Positions 7,999-15,133 of a stretch of 64,000 nt of DNA are shown piece by piece. A model generated the notes under the pieces. The model made no database searches, had not been told where the DNA came from, and saw only the letters and a list, made by a program, of their open reading frames with translations. Source of the DNA: Nonomuraea sp. NBC_00507 (GTDB lineage Bacteria > Actinomycetota > Actinomycetes > Streptosporangiales > Streptosporangiaceae); contig NZ_CP107853.1 in the NCBI RefSeq assembly GCF_036013525.1, positions 8,246,001 to 8,310,000 on the forward strand, read 5' to 3'. The translations under genes and the position numbers were made by a program. The number at the start of each line of letters is the position of its first letter. Positions within the stretch are counted from its first letter, which is position 1.

Positions 7999-8997
7999 TC
8001 AGTTGCCCACGCCGAGGTTGGACATGAACGCGGACGGGTATCGGTCGCCGCGCGCCGAGCCCAGCGGCACCGCCTTCTCGATGTCGGCGAGGTCGTCCGC
8101 GGTGAGGTTCAGGTCGATCGCGGGCAGCGCCTCGGCGAGCCGCTCGCGGGTGCGCGCGCCGACCAGCGGCACGATGTCCTCGCCCTGTGCGGCCACCCAG
8201 GCCATGGCCAGCTGAGCGACGGTGCAGCCCTTCGCCTCGGCGATCCGGCGCAGGGCGTCCACGAGGGCGAGGTTGTGTTCCACGTTCCCGCTGGAGAAGC
8301 GCGGGCTGGTGGCGCGCATGTCGCCGGGTCCGGCGATGTGGCCGGCCCTCCAGTGCCCGGAGAGGAGGCCGTGGCCGAGGACGCCGTACGCGGTCAGGCC
8401 GATGCCGAGCTCCCGCAGTGTGGGCAGAACCTCGGCCTCCACCGCGCGGGAGATCAGTGAGTACTCGATCTGCAGGTCGGCGATCGGGTGCACGGCGTGT
8501 GCCCGGCGGATCGTCGCCGCATCGACCTCCGAGAGCCCGATGTGCCGCACGTACCCGGCGTCGACCATCTCCTTGATCGCGCCCACCGTCTCCTCGATCG
8601 GGACCGCAGGGTCCAGCCGCGCGGGACGGTAGATGTCGATGTGGTCGGTGCCCAGCCGGGTCAGTGAGTAGGCCAGGAAGTTCTTCACCGCCTCGGGACG
8701 GCCGTCCTGCCCGCCGAGCTCGCGGCCCGGCCCCCGCAGCTGGCCGAACTTGACACTCAGCACGTAGCCGTCGCGATCCCGGCCGCGCAGCGCCTCGGCG
8801 AGCAGCAACTCGTTGTGGCCCATGGCGTAGAAGTCGCCGGTGTCGATCAGCGTGAGGCCGGCCTCCAGTGAGGCGTGCACGGTGGCGATGCTCTCCGCGC
8901 GGTCGGCCGCGCCGTAACCGCCCGACATGCCCATCGCACCCAGGCCCAGCGCGGAAACGGCCGGTCCCGTGCGACCCAGGGTTCGTAGCTGCATCAT
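7999..8997 (-). CDS. aldo/keto reductase
   Basis: The 332-residue protein is a complete AKR barrel: start LGRTGPAVSALGLGAMGMS, catalytic Asp/Tyr in LIDTGDFYAMG, Lys in LSVKFG, and a C-terminal NADPH-binding end (VPLVGARTRERLAEAL). It probably reduces an aldehyde or ketone with NADPH in the cytoplasm. The usual catalytic His segment (LHRxDP in the family) reads YRPARLDP, so the His is replaced. I recall the same PARLDP in a subgroup of bacterial homologues, so this may be a subgroup trait. A second ATG at 8994 is possible. It is divergent from the XRE regulator at 9123, a common pairing. Confidence 0.88.
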   Translation of the reverse strand: MMQLRTLGRTGPAVSALGLGAMGMSGGYGAADRAESIATVHASLEAGLTLIDTGDFYAMGHNELLLAEALRGRDRDGYVLSVKFGQLRGPGRELGGQDGRPEAVKNFLAYSLTRLGTDHIDIYRPARLDPAVPIEETVGAIKEMVDAGYVRHIGLSEVDAATIRRAHAVHPIADLQIEYSLISRAVEAEVLPTLRELGIGLTAYGVLGHGLLSGHWRAGHIAGPGDMRATSPRFSSGNVEHNLALVDALRRIAEAKGCTVAQLAMAWVAAQGEDIVPLVGARTRERLAEALPAIDLNLTADDLADIEKAVPLGSARGDRYPSAFMSNLGVGN

Positions 8998-9122
8998 GTT
9001 CTCCCTTGCTGATGTCGTCTCGCCACATCGTCGGCCCGGGCCGGGGCAGGCGGAAGCGGAGCGTTCATCCAGGGAGAGCCGCTCCCTGGCTCGGCGCGCC
9101 GTCCGCGAGGCAGCATGGAACC

Positions 9123-10010
9123 ATGCAACGTGACCAGCTCGCCGACTTCCTGCGCCGCCGCCGCGAGGCGATCCGTCCGGCCGAGGTGGGCCTCCCCGAC
9201 AGCCCCCGCCGCCGCACGAGCGGCCTGCGCCGGGAAGAGGTGGCGATGCTCGCCGGCATGTCGGTGGACTATGTGGTACGCCTCGAGCAGGGCCGCAGCA
9301 GTCAGCCCTCGGCCCAGCTGCTCGCCGCGCTGGCCCGGGCGTTGCGCCTGTCGGACGATGAGCGCGACCACCTGTTCCACCTGGCCGGCCACCGGCCCCC
9401 GCCCGCCGACGGGGTGGCTCGCCTGGCCCGCGCCGGCCTGATGCGCATGCTCGACCTGCTCGGCGACACCCCGGCCGTGGTGCTGTCCGACCTGGGGGAG
9501 GTCCTCGCCCAGAACCGGGCGGCCGTCCTGCTGACGAGCGACCTCACCGGCCTCTCCGGCGACCGGCGCTACATCGTCTACCGCTGGTTCACCGACCCCG
9601 CAACCCGCGCCGTCCACCCGCCCGAGGAGCAGGAACATCAGGCCCGTCAGCTCGTGGCCGACCTGCGCGCGGCCGTCGGCCGCAGGTCAGGCGACCCCAC
9701 GGTCGCCGGACTCGTCGACCGTCTGCAGGCCGCCAGCGCCGACTTCCGCCGGCTCTGGGCCGAGCACGAGGTGGCGGTCCGGCGCGCCAGCCGCAAGACC
9801 CTGCTGAACTCGCGGGTGGGCCGCATGGTGATGAACTGCGAGACCCTGGTCACCCCGGACCAGCGTCAGCAACTGCTGGTGTTCACGCCGGCGGACGCCG
9901 AGACCCGCGAGCGGCTGGAGCTGCTGCGGGTGCTCGGCATCGAGGAGTTCCCCTCAAGCGCCCGCCGCGCCACGTCCGCACCGCCGAACTCGACGCAACG
10001 AACGCGGTGA
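9123..10010 (+). CDS. XRE-family regulator with MmyB-like ligand domain
   Basis: The 295-residue protein begins with the helix-turn-helix start typical of actinobacterial MmyB-type regulators (LADFLRRRREAIRPAEVGLP, then RRTSGLRREEVAMLAGMS and YVVRLEQGR). The remaining 200 residues match the MmyB-like PAS-type domain, including VLSDLGEVLAQNRAA and a VMNCETLVTPDQRQQLLVFT stretch near the C-terminus. The ATG at 9123 fits the family N-terminus. It most likely regulates the divergent aldo/keto reductase and itself from the 125-bp region between them. Confidence 0.9.
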   Translation: MQRDQLADFLRRRREAIRPAEVGLPDSPRRRTSGLRREEVAMLAGMSVDYVVRLEQGRSSQPSAQLLAALARALRLSDDERDHLFHLAGHRPPPADGVARLARAGLMRMLDLLGDTPAVVLSDLGEVLAQNRAAVLLTSDLTGLSGDRRYIVYRWFTDPATRAVHPPEEQEHQARQLVADLRAAVGRRSGDPTVAGLVDRLQAASADFRRLWAEHEVAVRRASRKTLLNSRVGRMVMNCETLVTPDQRQQLLVFTPADAETRERLELLRVLGIEEFPSSARRATSAPPNSTQRTR

Positions 10011-10029
10011 ACCCCGTGAACGCACCCGG

Positions 10030-10971
10030 CTAGTGCCGGCCGCCGTCGGCGGGGCCCGGAAGGGTCGGGGGGTCGTCGCCGGGTGGGCTGGGGTCGAGGT
10101 AGCGGAAGGCCTCGTGCGCGGAGCTGACGCTCCGCCTCAGCGCCTGCTCCAGCCGGTCGGCGTCGGCGGCCAGCCGCTCCAGCTCCGTCGTGGCGAAGCC
10201 GTCCGCGCCGGTCTCGGCCACCAGCTCCTCGTACTGGTGCAGCCGGCCGCGCAGCTCCTCGATCTGCTGATGGGCGCGGTACGCGCGCTCGGCCTCGGTG
10301 ACGTTGGCCGCGTAACGTTCCAGCGCCTCGACGCGGGCGATCACGGCGGCCTCGCTGCTGTCCAGCGCCCGGGCCAGGGGCGCGGCCACCGCCTCGACCT
10401 CGGGCGTGACGCCACGCGAAACGGTTTCCCTGTGTTTGGCGCGCAGTGCCGACAACTTGGCCAGGAGGCGGGCGATCTCCCACTCCTGGGCGGGCAGCAT
10501 CACCGCGTTGCGCGCGTCGTCGAGCAGCCCTTCGGTGTTGACCCGGGAGCCGGTCACGGCGGCGATGGCCCGCTGGGCGCGGCTGAGCAGCCTCTTGGAG
10601 GACTCGTCGAGGTCGTCGGTCAGCACGTAGCGGCCCTCGTACCACCGCAGTTGCTCGTAGATCTCGCGCTCGAAGTCGTCTTCCTCCTCGCCCGGCAGGT
10701 CGTTGCGGACGAACAACACGATCATGAGGGGGATGCCGAAGAGCACGAGCATGAGCAGGCCGAGTCCCCTGCCCGCGGCGCCTAAGCCGAGCATCAGCCC
10801 GAAGAAGGCCACTGTGGCGAAGGCCGCCACCATCCGCCAGTGCGCGCTGGACAGGACCCTGCGTGGTTGCGGAGCCCAGCCCTGACGCATCTTGATGAGG
10901 ATCCGCCGGCTCTGTTTCAGCAGTTGCGCGTCGTCCGGCGGCACTCCGGGGTCTACCACGACATCCGCCAC
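10030..10971 (-). CDS. paralogue 1 of a tandem membrane/coiled-coil protein family
   Basis: I do not recognise the family. The 313-residue protein has a short N-terminal segment (VVVDPGVPPDDAQLLKQ, then a WAP motif), two hydrophobic segments at about 50-95 (VAAFATVAFFGLMLGLG and LMLVLFGIPLMIVLFV), and a long helical, charged C-terminal half predicted as coiled coil. The most conserved block shared with the next two genes is NAVMLPAQEWEIARLLAKLSALR. The order suggests a membrane-anchored helical bundle on one side of the membrane. The three genes are 21 and 46 bp apart on the same strand, so they probably form one operon with 11948-12850 first. Confidence 0.8.
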   Translation of the reverse strand: MADVVVDPGVPPDDAQLLKQSRRILIKMRQGWAPQPRRVLSSAHWRMVAAFATVAFFGLMLGLGAAGRGLGLLMLVLFGIPLMIVLFVRNDLPGEEEDDFEREIYEQLRWYEGRYVLTDDLDESSKRLLSRAQRAIAAVTGSRVNTEGLLDDARNAVMLPAQEWEIARLLAKLSALRAKHRETVSRGVTPEVEAVAAPLARALDSSEAAVIARVEALERYAANVTEAERAYRAHQQIEELRGRLHQYEELVAETGADGFATTELERLAADADRLEQALRRSVSSAHEAFRYLDPSPPGDDPPTLPGPADGGRH

Positions 10972-10992
10972 AAAATCGGATCCTAAGCGAAG

Positions 10993-11901
10993 TCACCCCC
11001 TAAGGTGGCGAAAAGCCTCATGCGCCGAGCTGACGCTGTCGCGTAGTGCCTGCTCAAGGCGGTCGGCGTCATCGGATAACCTTCCGAGTTCCGGTACGGC
11101 CGACCCGCCGGCGCCCGACTCGGCCAGGAGCTCCTCATAGCGGGGCAGCCGGGCGCTGAAGCGTTCGATCTGGCGCCTGGCGCGGTAGGCGCGCTCGGCG
11201 TCGGCGACGTGGCCGGCGTAACGTTCCAGCGCCTCGACGCGGGCGAGCACGGCCCGCTGGCTGCTGTCGAGCGCCTCGCCGAGGGCCTCGGCCACGGCGG
11301 CCACCTCCGGGGTGACCCCTTCGGAGACGACCTCCTGGTGCTCGGCGCGCAGCTCGGACAACTTCGCCAGGAGCCGGGCGATCTCCCACTCCTGTTCGGG
11401 CAGCATCACGGCGTTGCCGGCGTCGTCGAGCAGTCCCTCGGCGTTGACCTGGGAGCCCACGACCTGCTCGACGGCTTCCTGGGCGCGGGCCATGAGCGCG
11501 CGGGCGGGCTCGTCGAGGTGCTCGCGCAGGACGTAGCGGCCGTGGTAGTCGCGGCTTTTGTCGTGGACGAGACGTTCGAGCGCGTGGCGGCGCTCCACCT
11601 CGGCGTCGGGCCTGGGTCTGAGCAGGAGGGCGACGACCATGAGCGCGGCTCCGGTCGTCATCACGACGAAGGGCGTGTAGAGACCGGCGACGAAGAGGGT
11701 GAGGCCGTACAGCCCGGCGAGCGCGGCCGTTCCGGTGACGGTCAGCTGGACGGTGAGACCGGCCGCGAGGCGCAGGCGCTTGTGCGCGGGCGCCCAGCCG
11801 TCGTGGATGCGGGCGAGGATCTCGGGGTTGTCACGTAAGAGGGCCGCGACGTCGCGGGGGACCGCCGGATCGACTATCACCTTCGCCTGACGTCCGGCCA
11901 C
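10993..11901 (-). CDS. paralogue 2 of a tandem membrane/coiled-coil protein family
   Basis: This 302-residue protein is the middle member of the triplet. It has the same layout: VIVDPAVPRDVAALLRDNPEILAR with a WAP motif, two membrane segments at about 50-95 (LTVTGTAALAGLYGLTLFVAG and a following Val/Leu-rich segment), the conserved block NAVMLPEQEWEIARLLAKLSELR, then the motif ALDSSQRAVLARVEALERYA and a C-terminal helical end that closes with SSAHEAFRHLRG. The high similarity over the whole length to both neighbours indicates duplication in place. Function is unknown. Confidence 0.8.
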   Translation of the reverse strand: MAGRQAKVIVDPAVPRDVAALLRDNPEILARIHDGWAPAHKRLRLAAGLTVQLTVTGTAALAGLYGLTLFVAGLYTPFVVMTTGAALMVVALLLRPRPDAEVERRHALERLVHDKSRDYHGRYVLREHLDEPARALMARAQEAVEQVVGSQVNAEGLLDDAGNAVMLPEQEWEIARLLAKLSELRAEHQEVVSEGVTPEVAAVAEALGEALDSSQRAVLARVEALERYAGHVADAERAYRARRQIERFSARLPRYEELLAESGAGGSAVPELGRLSDDADRLEQALRDSVSSAHEAFRHLRG

Positions 11902-11947
11902 GTAACTGATCCTATGTACTCATGCTCTGGGACGGTCTGTCCGGCTG

Positions 11948-12850
11948 TCAGCCTTCCAGATATTTGAACGCCTCATGCGCGGAGGCGACGCTGCGCCGTA
12001 AGGTCCGCTCCAGCACGTCGGCGTCCTCGGCCAGCCGCTCGATCTCGCTCACCCCCAGCGCGTCGGCTCCCGACTCGGCGAGCAGTTCCTCATAGCGCGG
12101 CAGCCGCGACCGCAGCTCCTCGATCTGGCCGCGCGCGTGGTAGGCACGCTCGGCCTCGGCGACGTGGCCGGCGTAACGTTCCAGGGCCTCCACGCGGGCG
12201 ACCACGGCGGCCTCGCTGCCGGCCAGCGCGCGTTCGAGCGGTTCGATCACCGAAGCGACCTCCGGGGCGATGCCCCGGGCCAGCAGCTCCTTGTGTTCGC
12301 CGCGCAGCGCCGACAGTTTGGCGAGCAGGCGGGCGATCTCCCACTCCTGGGCGGGCAGCATCACCGCGTTGCGGGTGTCGTCCAGCAGGCCCTCGGCGTT
12401 GACGTGGGAGCGCAGCACCGAGCCGATGGCCCGCTGCGCCCTGCCCAGCACGAGCCTGGCGTCGTGGTCGAAGTCGTCGGCCAGGAGGTAGCGGCCGTCG
12501 TACCAGCGGGCCTGCTCGTACACGTGCCGCTCGTGCGGGCGGTCGTCCTCGGGCACCTCGCTCATGGAAGCGATCTTGACGAGGACGATGAAGACGTACG
12601 TGCCGAGCAGCACGAACCCGGCCGGCGCCATGCGCGCGGCCAGGAGGACGGCCATGAGCGCGATCACGGCGGGCGTGATGGCCAGGAGCATGACGCTGGA
12701 GGGGCCTTTGCGGCGTGTGTGGTGCTCTGCGGCGGGGGGCACCCAGCCTGCCCGCACCCTCGACAGCAGGGGGGCATTCGCACGCAACAAACCGGCTACC
12801 TCCGGGGGAACGCCCGGATCGACGACCACACCCACGCTCTGTCCTGGCAC
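11948..12850 (-). CDS. paralogue 3 of a tandem membrane/coiled-coil protein family
   Basis: This 300-residue protein is the first member of the triplet in transcription order. It has VVVDPGVPPEVAGLLRANAPLLSR, a WVP motif, two membrane helices at about 52-95 (including VMLLAITPAVIALMAVLLA), the conserved block NAVMLPAQEWEIARLLAKLSALR, the motif ALAGSEAAVVARVEALERYAGHV, and ends with SVASAHEAFKYLEG. The three proteins share the end SSAHEAFxxL. Possible promoter sequence lies in the AT-richer stretch at about 12880-12895. No enzymatic motif is visible. Confidence 0.8.
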   Translation of the reverse strand: MPGQSVGVVVDPGVPPEVAGLLRANAPLLSRVRAGWVPPAAEHHTRRKGPSSVMLLAITPAVIALMAVLLAARMAPAGFVLLGTYVFIVLVKIASMSEVPEDDRPHERHVYEQARWYDGRYLLADDFDHDARLVLGRAQRAIGSVLRSHVNAEGLLDDTRNAVMLPAQEWEIARLLAKLSALRGEHKELLARGIAPEVASVIEPLERALAGSEAAVVARVEALERYAGHVAEAERAYHARGQIEELRSRLPRYEELLAESGADALGVSEIERLAEDADVLERTLRRSVASAHEAFKYLEG

Positions 12851-13188
12851 CCTGGCGCCCCCAACGCTCGTGATGTTCGGATATTACGTAACATTCGGGC
12901 GGAGTGTCAGCCTCGGAAAGGACAGGGCCGGGAACCCCATGTGCACGTGCCAAGCGCTTCCACGGCAGCGGGCACTGGAACGGCGCTCGCCACCCGGGCG
13001 TCGACCAGCACCGACGCCCGGCCCGACCGCCGTGATTCGCATCGACGCATCCCGGTGGCCCGCCCTCGACGTGCCGCTGAAAACCCGGAACGTGTGGCGC
13101 CGACGGTCCACCGCAGCCGGCCGGAGGAGTGGCGCGGGTGTCGATCGCCGCAGCGGCCACGCCGGTGACGGGCATCGCCGCGCCGGCG
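12851..13188. other. 338-bp gap without a convincing gene
   Basis: The stretch between the triplet and the response regulator has no open frame with family-like sequence. It contains an AT-rich piece with the octamer TTACGTAA at 12885-12892, likely part of the promoter of the triplet, and a 9-bp inverted repeat CGGGCGTCG / CGACGCCCG at 12995-13003 / 13012-13020 that could be a weak terminator or operator. Otherwise I see nothing in it. Confidence 0.5.
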
Positions 13189-13842
13189 TCACCCGGGATG
13201 GTCGCCGGGGCGCACGAGGCCGGTCTCATAGCCGATGACGACCAGTTGGGCCCTGTCGTGTACGCCGAGCTTGGCCATCATCCGGTTGACGTGGGTCTTG
13301 ACCGTGAGGGGGCTCATGAAGAGCCGCTCGGCGATCTGGGTGTTGGTCAGGCCGCGGGCGACCCCGGTGAGGACCTCGCGTTCGCGGCCGGTCAGCGCGG
13401 CCAGCCGGTCGGCGTCCAGGCCGGCGGGCCGCGCGGTGAACTCCTCGATCAGCCGCCGCGTGACGCCGGGTGAGAGCAGGGCGTCGCCCCGGGCCGCCAC
13501 CCGCACGGCGTGCCGGATCTCGGCCGGTTCCGCGTCCTTCACCAGGAAGCCGCTGGCTCCCGAGCGGAGCGCCTCGTACACGTACTCGTCCAGGTCGAAG
13601 GTCGTGACCACGACGACCCGCACGCCGTCCCCGGCCAGCGTCCTCGTGGCCTGGAGGCCGTCGACCTCGGGCATGCGGATGTCCATCAGCACCACGTCCG
13701 GCTGGAGCCGGCGGGCCATCCGCACCGCCTCCGCGCCGTCGCCGGCCTCGCCGACCACGGTCAGATCCTCCTCGGTGTCCAGCAGGGCTCGCAATCCTGC
13801 CCGTACGAGGGGCTGGTCGTCGGCCAGCAGGACCGTGATCAT
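13189..13842 (-). CDS. NarL/LuxR-type response regulator
   Basis: The 217-residue protein has a complete receiver domain (acidic pair LADDQPLVRAG, phospho-Asp in DVVLMDIRMPEVDG, Thr in VVVTTFD, Lys in GFLVKD) and a C-terminal LuxR helix-turn-helix (LTGREREVLTGVARGLTNTQIAERLFMS, recognition helix VKTHVNRMMAKLG). It is a transcription factor activated by phosphorylation. Its start overlaps the stop of the sensor kinase gene by four bases (ATGA), so the two are translationally coupled. Confidence 0.95.
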   Translation of the reverse strand: MITVLLADDQPLVRAGLRALLDTEEDLTVVGEAGDGAEAVRMARRLQPDVVLMDIRMPEVDGLQATRTLAGDGVRVVVVTTFDLDEYVYEALRSGASGFLVKDAEPAEIRHAVRVAARGDALLSPGVTRRLIEEFTARPAGLDADRLAALTGREREVLTGVARGLTNTQIAERLFMSPLTVKTHVNRMMAKLGVHDRAQLVVIGYETGLVRPGDHPG

Positions 13843-14993
13843 GCGGGTAACCGGGCGGTGACGCGGAAGCCGCCGGTGGGGGCGTTCCCGGTGGTGAGCA
13901 GGCCGCCCACGGCGGCGACCCGCTCGGCCATGCCGGTCAGGCCGTGCCCGCGTGGCGCGTTGCTCCCGTTGCCGTCGTCGTCCACCCGGACGGTCACCGC
14001 TCCGGTCTCGTAGGTCAGCGTGACCGCCGCAGTGGTGGCGCCCGCGTGCCTGATGGTGTTGGTCAGGGCTTCCTGGACGACACGGTAGACGGTCAGGTCG
14101 GCGGCAGGCGGGAGCGGCCGCTGCTCGCCCTCGACGTCCAGGTGTACGGGGAGGCCGGCGGTCCGCAGGAGCGCGGGCAGCTGCGCGGAGCCGGGCATGG
14201 GGTGCCGCCCGTCGTGGAGATCGGCCGGCGACAGGCGTCCCGGACCCGGCGGACCGGCGGCGGGTGCGCCGGTCCCGGGGCGCAGGACGCCGAGCACGGA
14301 CTTCATCTCCGCCAGGGCCTGCCGGCTGGAGGTGCGGATGACCTGGAGCGCGGCGGCGGCCTCAGGCGGCCCTCCGGCACGGTCCACGGCCTCGGCGGCC
14401 ACGGCGGCGTGCAATGCGATCACCGACACCGTGTGCGAGGTGACGTCGTGCAGCTCTCTGGCGACCCGCAGCCGCTCCTCCTGGGCGCGCCGCAGCGCCT
14501 CCTCCTCGCGGGTGCGCTCGGCGTACGCGGCCCGGCGCTCCACCTCCTCGGTGTAGGCGCGCCGGGCCCGCGACGCCTCCGCCGGCTGGGCCGCGGCCAG
14601 CACGAGCAGCGCCCAGACGAGGACCGCGACCGCGACCTCCACTTCCCACCGCACGACCAGGACCGCACCGGGCACCGCCACGAGCACCGTCGCTCCGGCC
14701 CATCCGGCCAGCCGCTTGCCGGCGGCGATGGCCGCGAACACGGCGATCAGCGGGGGCACCGCCCACAACGACAAGGGGTAGCCCAGGGCGAAGACGGCCA
14801 CCGCCGCGCCCGTGCACACCACCAGCACCGCCACGGGCCGATCCGGCAGCCAGGCCAGCCCGAGCACCGTCGCGCCGAGTAGCACGTAGCCGAGCAGGTC
14901 GAGCGGCCTGGCGTCCGGCTGGTTGCCGTAGGCCATGACCGTCGAGGAGAAGACCGCCACCGCCATCACGCACGCCTGGGCAATCGTCTTCAC
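13839..14993 (-). CDS. NarL-type sensor histidine kinase
   Basis: The 384-residue protein has about five hydrophobic segments in residues 1-150, then a coiled linker and a HisKA_3 dimerisation domain with the phospho-His in VARELHDVTSHTVSVIALHA, followed by a HATPase domain (VVQEALTNTIRHAGA; VDDDGNG; GHGLTGMAERVAAVGG). It phosphorylates the response regulator encoded immediately downstream. There is no large extracellular sensor domain, so the signal is probably sensed in or at the membrane. Targets are unknown; no transporter gene adjoins it. Confidence 0.95.
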   Translation of the reverse strand: MKTIAQACVMAVAVFSSTVMAYGNQPDARPLDLLGYVLLGATVLGLAWLPDRPVAVLVVCTGAAVAVFALGYPLSLWAVPPLIAVFAAIAAGKRLAGWAGATVLVAVPGAVLVVRWEVEVAVAVLVWALLVLAAAQPAEASRARRAYTEEVERRAAYAERTREEEALRRAQEERLRVARELHDVTSHTVSVIALHAAVAAEAVDRAGGPPEAAAALQVIRTSSRQALAEMKSVLGVLRPGTGAPAAGPPGPGRLSPADLHDGRHPMPGSAQLPALLRTAGLPVHLDVEGEQRPLPPAADLTVYRVVQEALTNTIRHAGATTAAVTLTYETGAVTVRVDDDGNGSNAPRGHGLTGMAERVAAVGGLLTTGNAPTGGFRVTARLPA

Positions 14994-15133
14994 ACCCGCA
15001 CGGTAGTGCGCTACTCCCCCACCGCGCGATACTCCCGCCGCAGCACCTGGGGTACGGCATGCGCGGTAGCCACGCAGGCGGCCGGCACGGCGGCACGGTC
15101 ACGGCCCGGCCGCGGGATGAGGACGGCTGACGA

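Noticed and set aside
12884..13192. Possible 102-residue protein in the gap after the tandem triplet
   Set aside because: The sequence is Arg/Pro-rich noise and runs into the end of the response regulator gene; nothing supports it.
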